Assembly: GCA_937928385.1 (NCBI GenBank)
Contig: CALEZD010000005.1
Span: 1-13,834 of the forward strand
Origin: an uncultured Bacteroidota bacterium
Lineage (GTDB): Bacteria > Bacteroidota > Bacteroidia > Chitinophagales > Chitinophagaceae
Length of the DNA: 13,834 nucleotides
Direction of reading: 5' to 3'
Made by a program: the position numbers and the translations under genes. Under the pieces are notes generated by a model, which saw only the letters and a list, made by a program, of their open reading frames with translations, made no database searches and was not told the origin of the DNA. Each line of letters starts with the position of its first letter. Positions within the stretch are counted from its first letter, which is position 1. Below, in pieces: positions 1-8,515 of the stretch.

Positions 1-136
1 CTTATTGCGCATGTTTATATCTCAAAAAAGTAATGGAATATATTTCGAAAATGCAGTCAGGGAGCATAAACTGATAGAAATCATGTAGATATACGGCTGC
101 TTGAACTAATATTGAGACTTTAAAGTTAGCTAGTTA

Positions 137-1054
137 ATGAAATATATATTATTCCTGATTATTATGTTGTATCATGTTAGCTATGTAAGTGCGCAAGGCT
201 ACTTAGACCAGGAAAAAGCATACGACCTTATAAATACACAAACTACAGATATAAGAAATGTCAATAAGGTAAATTGGCATCTATACGAATATAAAGACCA
301 TGTAGAAGGGAATAACCTAGGTAACTGGGGAGAATTTCTGGCACATATTGATTCGCTGCCCGGGCACCACGGGGAAACGAAGCGATATATAGTGGAAATC
401 AGTAACCGCATAACCGGCGATAATTTCAAAAACGGGATGTTGTTATTGATACCAGATTCCTTCCCCAGAGACTTTAAGGCGTATAGCCCATACCCATTTC
501 TGTACCTGTCTGCCGAGCCGATACCTAAACTGTTCATTATCGATAAATTTACCCAGACATTCGGGGCTTATGAATATGGGAGGCTGGTCCGCTGGGGATT
601 ATTATCATCAGGAAAAGAGAATGACCTGACACCGGCGGGCAGATACAACTTCAACTGGAAAGACGAACACCGTTTTTCTAATGCCGCCCCGCCCGGTGAG
701 GAGTGGGAATTATTCTACGTCTTTAATTTCCAGGTGAAATGGGGAGTACATGTTCATCAATATGCATTGCCCATCAGCGGTCCGGTATCGCATGGCTGTG
801 TCAGGGTGTCGCTGGCCGACGCAATATGGAACTACTACTGGGCAAATGAGTGGCAACATGAAAAAGGCAAACTGGTACGCAACGGCACACCTGTAGTAGT
901 GCTGCACAGCAATCCGAAAGGAAGAGCTGCCCACTGGCGTATGAAAGACGGTAAAATGGAAAGCCTTGTAGAATTGCCGGCCAACCTTGCCGATATACCT
1001 GAGGGAATACATTCTACCATATCAGAGCATGCGCCGTGGCTGAGCGGATGGTAA
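137..1054 (+). CDS. Secreted L,D-transpeptidase (YkuD family)
   Basis: This 305-residue protein is predicted to form or remodel cross-links in peptidoglycan in the periplasm, using an active-site cysteine. The N-terminus is a signal peptide: Lys2, a hydrophobic stretch at about 4-16, and a likely cut after Val-Ser-Ala at 19. The YkuD catalytic block is clear at about 203-223: GVHVHQ, then SHGCVR with His219 and catalytic Cys221. The domain probably starts near residue 131 (KLFIIDKFTQTF). The roughly 110 residues between the signal peptide and the domain match nothing I recognise. The ATG at 137 is chosen because it gives a complete signal peptide; no Shine-Dalgarno sequence is seen, as is usual in this phylum. 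I found no convincing promoter in the 136 bases upstream. The family is certain from the motif. Whether it makes 3-3 cross-links or anchors a lipoprotein cannot be read from the sequence. Confidence 0.93.
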   Translation: MKYILFLIIMLYHVSYVSAQGYLDQEKAYDLINTQTTDIRNVNKVNWHLYEYKDHVEGNNLGNWGEFLAHIDSLPGHHGETKRYIVEISNRITGDNFKNGMLLLIPDSFPRDFKAYSPYPFLYLSAEPIPKLFIIDKFTQTFGAYEYGRLVRWGLLSSGKENDLTPAGRYNFNWKDEHRFSNAAPPGEEWELFYVFNFQVKWGVHVHQYALPISGPVSHGCVRVSLADAIWNYYWANEWQHEKGKLVRNGTPVVVLHSNPKGRAAHWRMKDGKMESLVELPANLADIPEGIHSTISEHAPWLSGW

Positions 1055-1127
1055 GTGCGGATTAACTTTTAGTGAAAATGAACCTGTTTGCTGTTTTTTA
1101 CGTATAATAGAATATAAAAACAGCACA

Positions 1128-1847
1128 ATGTCTCAGCAACAAGAAATTATACGCCTGGAAGCGGTACACGAATTCCTTGATCTGGAATACGACCAGGCTA
1201 GTGAATTCCAGGATATTGTCAATTTTGCCGCAGAGCTTTGCGGTACACCGGTGGCATTAATAACATTACTGGATAAAGATGTAAACTGGGTAAAAGTACG
1301 CACAGGTATAGATGCCCCGGCCATGCCCAGGGAAACTTCGTTTTGCCAATATACCATTCAGAGCGACGGCCTGACCATTATACCTGATACGCTGGAAGAC
1401 AGGCGTTTTGATAATAATCCGCTGGTGCATGAGCCGCCGCATGTGCGCTTTTATGCAGGAGCACCACTAACCATAAAAGGTGGAATACGCCTGGGAAGTT
1501 TATGCCTGTTTGATGCAAAGCCTAATAACATCAGTAAAATGCAACAGAAGGCACTGGCGGTTATGGCAAGGCAGGTAACATTCCTGATGCAATTGGAACT
1601 CAGCCGGAAAGTATTGCAGAATAATCTGAATGTATTAGAAGAGAAAAATGAATCATTGAGAAACATTGCACATATACAGTCGCACGATATCAGGCAACCC
1701 CTCACATCTATTATGGGTATAATGGATATGATAAAAAATGATGGCTATAAAGCAGATAAAGATCAATTGCTGATGATAGAAGAAGCCGCCCATGAGTTAG
1801 ATAATAGAATACATGCTATCGTTGAGCAGACTACTATCAACTATTGA
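1128..1847 (+). CDS. GAF-domain protein with histidine-kinase DHp helix but no ATPase domain
   Basis: The protein has 239 residues. Residues about 20-155 form a GAF sensor domain (CGTPVALITLLD, RETSFCQYTI and GAPLTIKGGIRLGSLCLFD are typical of this class). A helical linker follows at 156-178, then a histidine-kinase H-box at about 180-200, IAHIQSHDIRQPL, with the phospho-accepting His186 present. A second dimerisation helix runs to about 236 and the protein stops. The HATPase_c domain (N, G1 and G2 boxes) is absent. It is not hidden in another frame: the stop is real, and the convergent gene ends 3 bases further on. It therefore cannot phosphorylate itself. It may be phosphorylated in trans, or act as a dimeric GAF sensor or phosphotransfer scaffold (inference). 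No promoter matching the phylum pattern was found in the 73-base gap after the transpeptidase gene, so the two may be cotranscribed. Confidence 0.85.
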   Translation: MSQQQEIIRLEAVHEFLDLEYDQASEFQDIVNFAAELCGTPVALITLLDKDVNWVKVRTGIDAPAMPRETSFCQYTIQSDGLTIIPDTLEDRRFDNNPLVHEPPHVRFYAGAPLTIKGGIRLGSLCLFDAKPNNISKMQQKALAVMARQVTFLMQLELSRKVLQNNLNVLEEKNESLRNIAHIQSHDIRQPLTSIMGIMDMIKNDGYKADKDQLLMIEEAAHELDNRIHAIVEQTTINY

Positions 1848-1850
1848 TGA

Positions 1851-2507
1851 CTATGTAAGGTACCAATACGCTGCCAGCATCACCAATATGCCCAATATAT
1901 AACCCACCCATATTTCAAACTGAGTGTGTGCCCCCAACAACATGCGGGCTGTACCGCTTACGCCTGCAATCAGTATACCTGTAACAAGGGGAACTGTCAT
2001 GCTCACTGGTGTAACCATCATTAACACTATGAGCATGCCCAGCATGCCACCTGCAGCCATAGTGTGCATACTTATTTTAAAGAAGATGCTGCAGAGAAAC
2101 AGTACTATAATACTCCAGTAAGCACCCCGCAACAATACCTGTAATACCAGTGGTGCATCCAGGTTTTTGAATACATGGCTAATCCACCAATAACACATCA
2201 TAGTAGCCAGCAGGGGTATGATACGTTCTTTTTGTGTACGCATGAAAATGCTGCTGATAAACCCCAGCGCTTTAAGCAATGCTACCACCAGCAAAGGAAA
2301 GAATATTGTAGCCACTGCTATCTGTATAAACAAAAGCGATAGTTTGCCTTCATATTGTACAAAGCTCATAGGGGTAATTACATATATCACCCATGTCATG
2401 AGTATGGGTAAGAATACCGGGTGCAGCGCATAAGATGCTATAGTAGCAATAGCACGCAGGGGTTTTGATTCAACACCTCTGCTCGTCACTGTTTCTGTCT
2501 CGTTCAT
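1851..2507 (-). CDS. PAP2-like integral membrane protein
   Basis: A very hydrophobic 218-residue protein with about six membrane helices. The second half carries degenerate signatures of the PAP2 (type 2 phosphatidic acid phosphatase) fold: SMHT at 146-149 in place of the usual SGH, and ARMLLGAHTQFEIWVGYILG at 187-206 in place of SRxxxGxHxxxDxxxGxxxG. Arg188 and His194 are kept and the usual Asp is Glu198. A basic KERIIP at 93-98 may stand for the first motif. If active, it would dephosphorylate a lipid phosphate at the membrane, but the substrate is unknown and the weak motifs allow a non-catalytic role. It lies 9 bases downstream of metH on the same strand, so it is probably cotranscribed with it, although no metabolic link is obvious. 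Its 3' end stops 3 bases from the convergent GAF gene, with no terminator hairpin between. Confidence 0.7.
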   Translation of the reverse strand: MNETETVTSRGVESKPLRAIATIASYALHPVFLPILMTWVIYVITPMSFVQYEGKLSLLFIQIAVATIFFPLLVVALLKALGFISSIFMRTQKERIIPLLATMMCYWWISHVFKNLDAPLVLQVLLRGAYWSIIVLFLCSIFFKISMHTMAAGGMLGMLIVLMMVTPVSMTVPLVTGILIAGVSGTARMLLGAHTQFEIWVGYILGILVMLAAYWYLT

Positions 2508-2516
2508 AATCCTGTA

Positions 2517-5225
2517 TTATCCTTCCAGTATTGGTGATAGCCATTTGGTGGCTTCTTCTATGCTCATGCCTTTACGGTGCGCATAGTCAGCCAGTTGGTC
2601 CTGCTGTATTTTACCCACGCCAAAGTATGTGCTTTGAGGATGGCTGAAATACCAGCCGCATACCGAAGCCCCGGGATACATCGCCAGCGATTCGGTAAGT
2701 TGTATGCCCGCATTTTCTGTAGCCTTTAGCAAGTCGAATAGTTTGTATTTCTCGGTATGATCGGGGCAGGCAGGATAGCCAGGTGCAGGCCTGATACCCT
2801 GGTATTTTTCTTTTACCAGCTCTTCAGTGCTTAGGTTTTCTTCTGCTACATAAGACCAGAATTCGGTACGGGTACGCTTATGCAGCGCTTCAGCAAAGGC
2901 CTCTGCCAGCCTGTCGGCCATAGCCTGCAACATTATTTTGTTATAATCATCATGATTATCAACAAACTTCTTTAGGTGCGGCTCTATGCCATGTATGCTC
3001 ACGGCAAACGCACCCATATAGTCGGTGCCTTTGTCCGCGGGTTTAATAAAGTCTGACAGAGAAAAGTGCGGTTGCCCGGCGGCTTTTTTCTGTTGTTGCC
3101 TCAGCGATTCGAGGAAACAGAGTTCATGGCCCTTATCGTCTTTCAGCTCTATGGTATCCGGTGCTATCTTATGTGCCTGCCAAAAACCTACCACACCCTT
3201 TGCTGTCAGCCATTTCTCGGCTATTATCTTATCCAGCAGGGCGTTGGCATCATTATATAGTTTGGTAGCCTCTACACCTGCATGTTCATCGGTAAGTATA
3301 TCCGGAAACTTACCCTTCATTTCCCAGGCTATGAAAAACGGCCCCCAGTCTATATACTGCCTTATTTCCGCCAGATCGTAATCTTCAAATACCTTAGTAC
3401 CTGTGAATGCCGGTACGGGTGGTGTATAGTTGTCCCAGTCAATTTTTACAGGGTTGTGCTGCGCTTCGCTGAACGGTACGTATTGTTTTACCGTTTGTTT
3501 GTTGGCGAAATCAACTCGGAGTTTTTCGTATTCTTTATTTATCTCTGCCAGGAAACCTTGTTTATTCTCTTTGTTCAACAAACTGCCTGCTACTGTTACA
3601 CTGCGGCTGGCATCCAATACATGCACTACGCCGTTGTCATAGCCACCGGCTATCTTTACGGCTGTGTGTATGCGCGATGTGGTAGCGCCACCTATCAGCA
3701 AAGGTTGTTTCATGTTGCGGCGCTTCATTTCTTTGGCTACATGCACCATCTCATCCAGCGATGGGGTAATCAACCCGCTTAATCCAATAATGTCAGCTTT
3801 CTCTTTTTCTGCAGTGTCCAGTATTTTATCAGCCGGCACCATTACGCCCAGGTCTATTACATCGTAGCCATTGCAACCCAGCACTACACCCACAATATTC
3901 TTACCTATGTCGTGTACATCTCCTTTTACAGTAGCCAGCAGTATTTTGGCAGCCCCGGCCTGCTCTTCGTTATGTGTGCCGGCTTTTTCATGTGCCAGGC
4001 GGCGTTCTTCTTTTTCAGCCTCAATATATGGTGTCAGTATGGCCACGCTTTTCTTCATAACGCGCGCACTTTTAACCACTTGCGGCAAAAACATTTTACC
4101 ACTGCCAAACAGGTCGCCCACTACATTCATGCCATCCATCAGCGGGCCTTCAATCACCTCCAGCGGGGTGGCATACTTCTGCCGGGCCTCTTCAGTATCA
4201 ATATCTATATAATCGGTAATGCCGTGTACCAGTGAATGTTTCAGGCGCTCTTCCACAGGTGCGTTACGCCATTCGTCAGTTTTCTTTTCCTGTTTGTCTT
4301 TGGCCTTAACAGTTTCTGCAAAGATTATCAGCTTTTCAGTAGCCTCATCGTTGCGGTTCAGTATCACATCTTCGCATAGTTCTTTCAACTCCGGCTCAAT
4401 ATCATCATATATCTGCAGTTGTCCTGCGTTGACTATACCCATATCCATACCCGCCCTGATGGCATGGTACAGAAACACGCTGTGCATAGCCTCGCGCACC
4501 ACATCATTGCCCCTAAAGGAGAAGGAGACATTACTCACGCCGCCGCTTACTTTCACCAATGGCATCTTTTGCTTGATGATGCGGGTGGCTTCAATAAACT
4601 CAAGCGCATAGCCGTTATGCTCTTCTATGCCGGTAGCTACGGCAAATATGTTGGGGTCGAATATGATATCTTCAGGATGGAAACCTACTTCTCCTGTGAG
4701 TATATCGTATGCCCTTTGGCAAATATCCACACGGCGCTGCAGGTTGTCGGCCTGGCCCTGTTCGTCAAAAGCCATGACTACTACAGAAGCGCCGAAATTC
4801 TTGCATATACGGGCTTGTTCTATGAATTTCTCTTCGCCTTCCTTCAGCGATATAGAGTTGACGATACACTTTCCTTGTATACACTTCAGCCCCGCATGTA
4901 TGATCTCGAACTTGGAAGAATCGAGCATGATGGGGATTTTGGCGATATCGGGCTCGGCCTGCAGCAGGTTGATGAACTTAGTCATTACCTTAACGCCATC
5001 CAGCATGGCATCGTCCATATTTACGTCCAATATCTGCGCGCCGCTTTCTACCTGCTGGCGCGCTACCGATAAGGCTTCTTCGTACTTCTCCTCCCTTACC
5101 AGCCTGGCAAACTTCTTTGAGCCGGTCACATTCGTACGCTCCCCTACGTTTACAAAGTTACTCTCAGGTCGTACTACCAGTGGTTCTAGTCCGCTTAGTC
5201 TTAAATATGGCCTTCTGTCTGACAT
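2517..5225 (-). CDS. metH: Cobalamin-dependent methionine synthase, lacking the homocysteine-binding domain
   Basis: The protein moves a methyl group from methyltetrahydrofolate through cobalamin to homocysteine. Residue numbers count from an upstream in-frame ATG at 5252; subtract 9 for the start used here. Domains in order: pterin-binding barrel about 25-290 (NFVNVGERTNVTGSKKF; DVNMDDAMLDG), cobalamin cap about 335-425, cobalamin Rossmann domain about 433-560 with DVHDIGKN (cobalt ligand His447) and SGLITPSLDEM, and the SAM-dependent reactivation domain about 590-905 with RPAPGYPACPDH and PGASVCGWYFSHP. It begins where the second module of E. coli MetH begins, so the whole N-terminal Hcy domain with its zinc cysteines is absent. 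That activity must come from a separate protein, and none is in this window. The start at 5225 is preferred because a TACCTTTG promoter box at 5250-5257 would put transcription initiation near 5245, past the 5252 ATG. Confidence 0.95.
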   Translation of the reverse strand: MSDRRPYLRLSGLEPLVVRPESNFVNVGERTNVTGSKKFARLVREEKYEEALSVARQQVESGAQILDVNMDDAMLDGVKVMTKFINLLQAEPDIAKIPIMLDSSKFEIIHAGLKCIQGKCIVNSISLKEGEEKFIEQARICKNFGASVVVMAFDEQGQADNLQRRVDICQRAYDILTGEVGFHPEDIIFDPNIFAVATGIEEHNGYALEFIEATRIIKQKMPLVKVSGGVSNVSFSFRGNDVVREAMHSVFLYHAIRAGMDMGIVNAGQLQIYDDIEPELKELCEDVILNRNDEATEKLIIFAETVKAKDKQEKKTDEWRNAPVEERLKHSLVHGITDYIDIDTEEARQKYATPLEVIEGPLMDGMNVVGDLFGSGKMFLPQVVKSARVMKKSVAILTPYIEAEKEERRLAHEKAGTHNEEQAGAAKILLATVKGDVHDIGKNIVGVVLGCNGYDVIDLGVMVPADKILDTAEKEKADIIGLSGLITPSLDEMVHVAKEMKRRNMKQPLLIGGATTSRIHTAVKIAGGYDNGVVHVLDASRSVTVAGSLLNKENKQGFLAEINKEYEKLRVDFANKQTVKQYVPFSEAQHNPVKIDWDNYTPPVPAFTGTKVFEDYDLAEIRQYIDWGPFFIAWEMKGKFPDILTDEHAGVEATKLYNDANALLDKIIAEKWLTAKGVVGFWQAHKIAPDTIELKDDKGHELCFLESLRQQQKKAAGQPHFSLSDFIKPADKGTDYMGAFAVSIHGIEPHLKKFVDNHDDYNKIMLQAMADRLAEAFAEALHKRTRTEFWSYVAEENLSTEELVKEKYQGIRPAPGYPACPDHTEKYKLFDLLKATENAGIQLTESLAMYPGASVCGWYFSHPQSTYFGVGKIQQDQLADYAHRKGMSIEEATKWLSPILEG

Positions 5226-5249
5226 GTGGTATTTTCTGAATATTGCGTG

Positions 5250-5257
5250 CAAAGGTA
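5250..5257 (-). promoter_or_regulatory. Bacteroidota -7 box for metH
   Basis: On the minus strand the sequence is TACCTTTG, an exact match to TAnnTTTG. At the ideal 19-base spacing the -33 position reads TTT instead of TTG, so only the -7 half is strong. The predicted transcript begins near 5245, giving a leader of about 20 bases. That leaves no room for a cobalamin riboswitch downstream of this start. Confidence 0.5.
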
Positions 5258-5497
5258 GCGACTCAAAGTCTTATATAAAGCTGAAAATAAAACAGGAAAG
5301 AAATAACTGGCATTATTATTGTTTAACGTTCATAGAAAAATAAATATAAAGAATTAAACGCTATTGACAAACTGTTCCTACCTTAGTGTAAGGGCGTGTA
5401 AATAAGCAGCATACAACATGAAAATATAATACATTCAATTTGATGTACAGATTGTATTAAGCCGCTTACATTTCTAACATACAATACAGAGAGATAT

Positions 5498-6370
5498 ATG
5501 GATAACCGGATTATTGAGCAGGTGTTGATTGACCTGGAAGATTACGCTTTGATACTGCTGAATGCTGAGGGCAAAATTGTGTCGTGGAACAAGGGTGCTG
5601 AAAGGACTCAGGGTTATACCGAAAGCGAGGCTAAAGGTGAGAGCTTTGAGATTTTTTTCACCGAGGAAGACCGTGCTGCAGGGTTGCCGGCCAGGTTGTT
5701 GGAGGAGGCGCGTACAAAAGGACGTGCTCAAAATGAGGGCTGGAGTATAGGGAAGGATGAAGATAAGTTCTGGTCAGATGTAATCATTACTGCAATAAAG
5801 GAAGCAGATGGCAAAGTAATAGGTTACCTGAAGGTAGTACATGATTTGTCAGAAAGAGTAGCCGCAGAGAAAGCTATTCATGATTATGAGTATGACCTCC
5901 AGGAGATGGTAGTGAAATCTCAAAGGCTGAAAAATATTTACCAGATTTTTATTTCGGAAATCAGGGATTATGCCATAACAATGATTGACGAGCATGGGTT
6001 GATACTGGACTGGAACCCGGGTTCTGAAAAAATCAAAGGATATACTTACGATGAAATCATAGGTAAAAATTTCGATATATTCTATTCCGCCGAAGACAGA
6101 AATAATATGGTGCCGGAATCGCTGTTGCTGAAAGCTAGTAAAGAGGGCAGGGCCGAACACGAGGGATGGCGTGTTAGAAAAGACGGTAGCAGGTTTTGGG
6201 CACATACTATAATTATTTCTATATATGATAGAGAGGGTATGGCGCGCAGTTTTGTGAAGATAACTAAAGACCTTAGCCCCTGGGTACAGCAGGGGCAGGC
6301 CCTGAAAGAGCGCGTTGCTGAACTGGAGCATGAATTAGCAGTGCTGAAACAAAACCAGGTATTACACTGA
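5498..6370 (+). CDS. Tandem PAS-domain protein without an output domain
   Basis: This 290-residue soluble protein consists of two PAS sensor domains of the same type. The first spans about 10-120 (DYALILLNAEGKIVSWNKGAE ... GYLKVVHDLSER). A helical linker lies at 121-150. The second spans about 153-262 (DYAITMIDEHGLILDWNPGSEKIKGY ... EGWRVRKDGSRFWAHTIIIS). A short coiled-coil tail, LKERVAELEHELAVLKQ, runs at 269-285. These PAS domains closely resemble those in front of Bacteroidota hybrid histidine kinases, but no kinase, cyclase or DNA-binding domain follows. It could be a partner that modulates another signalling protein through the coiled coil (inference). No cofactor-binding residue can be assigned with confidence. 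The only weak promoter-like sequence is TACATTTC at 5467-5474, one mismatch from the -7 consensus. The stop codon forms the first three bases of the terminator palindrome at 6368-6414. Confidence 0.85.
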   Translation: MDNRIIEQVLIDLEDYALILLNAEGKIVSWNKGAERTQGYTESEAKGESFEIFFTEEDRAAGLPARLLEEARTKGRAQNEGWSIGKDEDKFWSDVIITAIKEADGKVIGYLKVVHDLSERVAAEKAIHDYEYDLQEMVVKSQRLKNIYQIFISEIRDYAITMIDEHGLILDWNPGSEKIKGYTYDEIIGKNFDIFYSAEDRNNMVPESLLLKASKEGRAEHEGWRVRKDGSRFWAHTIIISIYDREGMARSFVKITKDLSPWVQQGQALKERVAELEHELAVLKQNQVLH

Positions 6371-6414
6371 TACAATAAAGAAGAGGCGCCGGGCGCCTCT
6401 TCTTTATTGTATCA
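6368..6414. terminator. Perfect 47-base palindrome, bidirectional terminator
   Basis: Bases 6368-6390 and 6392-6414 are exact reverse complements, 23 paired positions around a single central G at 6391. The inner part of the stem is GC-rich (AGAGGCGCC). The outer part is A-rich on the 5' side and T-rich on the 3' side, so each strand shows a GC hairpin followed by TCTTCTTTATTGT. It contains the stop codon of the PAS gene (6368-6370) and the stop of ligA (6404-6406, minus strand), and so serves both convergent genes. Confidence 0.9.
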
Positions 6415-8488
6415 TCTCCAGGAATTCATCTTCGGTTAGTATAGTCACCGTACCCAGTTTTTTGGCTTTTTCCAGTTTTGAACCGGCATCGGCACCTACT
6501 ACCAGGTAGTTGAGCTTGCTGCTTACCCCACCCAGTATAGAGCCGCCTTTGTCTTCTACCATCTGTTCGGCCTCACTACGTTTGAATTGGGTGAGTGTGC
6601 CTGTAAAGAGGAATGTTTTCCCTGATAACTCGCCGCCCGATTGTTTATGCCCCGAATGTTTATTGACGAGATTGACACCTGCCTTTTCCAGTTCGTCCAG
6701 TGTGTGCCTGTTTTCAGGATTGTGGAAGAATGCCACAACTGATGAGGCAACTTTAGGTCCCACATCTTCCAGCGAAATGAGTTTTGCTTCATCCCAGTCG
6801 TACAGGTCTTTGATATGTGTGACCGCACCGGCCAGTGTTTTGGCCGTGGTTTCGCCTACGTAGCGTATGCCCAGCCCGAATATGACACGGTTGAGGGGTT
6901 GTTGTTTGGAATTTTCGATGGCTGATTTAAGGTTGTTGACTGATTTTTCTTTGAAACCTTCCAGTTGCAGCACCTTATCCCAGTCTATGTTATATACACC
7001 CGGAATATCATTCAGCATACCCAGTTCGTAAAACTTGCGAATATTGGAGTCGCCCAGGTTGCGTATATCCATAGCGTCTTTGCTGGCAAAGTGTATAATA
7101 CGCTCCACTACCTGTGCGGGGCAGCTGATATTGGCACAGCGCCATACGGCTTCACCTTCCGGCTTTTCCAGTTCTCCGTTGCACACGGGGCACTGTGTGG
7201 GGAATACTATTTTTTGTTCACTGCCTGTACGCAGTTCTGCCAATGGCTTCACGATATAAGGTATTACATCGCCCGCTCTTTCAACCAATACTGTATCGCC
7301 TATATGCAGGTCTTTCTCGCGCACCACATCTTCGTTAAAGAGTGATATAGACGTAACTGTTACACCGCCTATCGGCACAGGTTCTATTTTGGCAACAGGT
7401 GTAATAGAACCTGTACGCCCCACCTGGAACTCGACACGTAACAATTTACTGGTAGCCTGCCTGGCTTTGAATTTATAAGCCACTGCCCAGCGGGGATGGT
7501 GTGATGTCATGCCCATCTTATCCTGCATCTCAAAGCTGTTCACTTTTACTACAAGGCCATCCACTTCAAAAGGTAAGTCATCACGTTTTGTTTCAAACTC
7601 ATCGCAGAATTGTATTACCTCATCAATGGTTTTGAACACTTTCATTTCTTTGACAGGAGTCGGAAAACCCAGGTTGTACAGCCATTCCAATGAGCCATAG
7701 TGCGAGTCAAGTGTTTTGGGCCTTTCTCCAGTCAAAGTATAATCACTGATATGGTACACAATGGCGCTGAGTTTACGTTTGCGTACTTCCTGCGGGTCGA
7801 GTATACGCAAAGTGCCTGATGCAGCATTGCGGGGATTAGCCAATGGCGCCAAGCCCTGTGCAGCACGTTGTTCATTATATTCAGCAAATACTTTTTTGTG
7901 TATCACTACTTCGCCACGTATTTCTACTTGAGAAATCCCCTCCTTATCAAATCGGGCTGACAGGGGAAGTGAACGTATCATTTTTGCATTGATGGTTATT
8001 TCTTCACCCATGATGCCATCGCCACGCGTTGCAGCACGTATGAGTTTCCCGTTTTCATAAATCAATGATATGCTGGCCCCATCGTATTTTGGTTCTACAC
8101 AATATTCTATGGCATCAGTACCTGCATAATCTTTACAGCGTTTGTCCCAGTCGCGCAGGTCTTCGGCATTATAGGTATTGTCTAAGCTAAGCATGGGCAC
8201 CAGGTGGCTTACTGCCGGGAATTTTTCGCTTAGCCCCATAGCTACACGTTGCGTGGGAGAGTCAGCTGTGATGTGCTCAGGATATTTCTCTTCAAGATGT
8301 TTTAGTAGTTTAAACAGCTTGTCATATTCTACGTCGGCAAATACAGGCTCATCCTGCACATAATATTTCCAGTCGGCATAATTAATAACATCCCGCAGGG
8401 CTTCTATCTGTTCCAAGCCATCAGTGGGTGATGTCAATAATGATTTGGCCTGTTCGTAAAGGCGCTTTTCGTCATCTTTAGTGTACAT
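6404..8488 (-). CDS. ligA: NAD+-dependent DNA ligase LigA
   Basis: The protein seals nicks in DNA during replication and repair, using NAD+ as adenylate donor. It is full length at 694 residues. Order of domains: the NAD-binding Ia domain about 1-75 (YYVQDEPVFADVEYDKL), and the adenylation domain with KYDG at 134-137, where Lys134 takes the AMP, followed by RGDG at 155-158. Further adenylation-domain motifs are NPRNAASGTLR at 218-228 and EVDGLVVKV at 308-316. Then come the OB fold about 345-420, a zinc finger with Cys433, Cys436, Cys451 and Cys456, helix-hairpin-helix repeats about 470-600 (GLGIRYVGE), and a C-terminal BRCT domain about 620-694. All key residues are intact. It is the last gene of the pnuC operon, 27 bases after the yciO-like gene, and its final codons lie inside the palindromic terminator. 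This is normally an essential gene. Confidence 0.98.
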   Translation of the reverse strand: MYTKDDEKRLYEQAKSLLTSPTDGLEQIEALRDVINYADWKYYVQDEPVFADVEYDKLFKLLKHLEEKYPEHITADSPTQRVAMGLSEKFPAVSHLVPMLSLDNTYNAEDLRDWDKRCKDYAGTDAIEYCVEPKYDGASISLIYENGKLIRAATRGDGIMGEEITINAKMIRSLPLSARFDKEGISQVEIRGEVVIHKKVFAEYNEQRAAQGLAPLANPRNAASGTLRILDPQEVRKRKLSAIVYHISDYTLTGERPKTLDSHYGSLEWLYNLGFPTPVKEMKVFKTIDEVIQFCDEFETKRDDLPFEVDGLVVKVNSFEMQDKMGMTSHHPRWAVAYKFKARQATSKLLRVEFQVGRTGSITPVAKIEPVPIGGVTVTSISLFNEDVVREKDLHIGDTVLVERAGDVIPYIVKPLAELRTGSEQKIVFPTQCPVCNGELEKPEGEAVWRCANISCPAQVVERIIHFASKDAMDIRNLGDSNIRKFYELGMLNDIPGVYNIDWDKVLQLEGFKEKSVNNLKSAIENSKQQPLNRVIFGLGIRYVGETTAKTLAGAVTHIKDLYDWDEAKLISLEDVGPKVASSVVAFFHNPENRHTLDELEKAGVNLVNKHSGHKQSGGELSGKTFLFTGTLTQFKRSEAEQMVEDKGGSILGGVSSKLNYLVVGADAGSKLEKAKKLGTVTILTEDEFLEMIQ

Positions 8489-8515
8489 AATGCAAAGAAA
8501 ATACCTGTGAATATA

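Noticed and set aside
1..136. Possible 3' end of an upstream gene
   Set aside because: Open frames here are only a few codons long on either strand and nothing is recognisable.
4419..5072. 217-codon open frame on the plus strand inside metH
   Set aside because: Same reason: entirely opposite conserved metH sequence, with low-quality composition.
4627..5343. 238-codon open frame on the plus strand opposite the start of metH
   Set aside because: It is antisense to highly conserved metH codons and its translation has no protein-like pattern. Such frames arise from metH codon bias.
5226..5497. Possible cobalamin riboswitch upstream of metH
   Set aside because: I see no B12-box-like sequence or complex fold, and the predicted metH leader is only about 20 bases.
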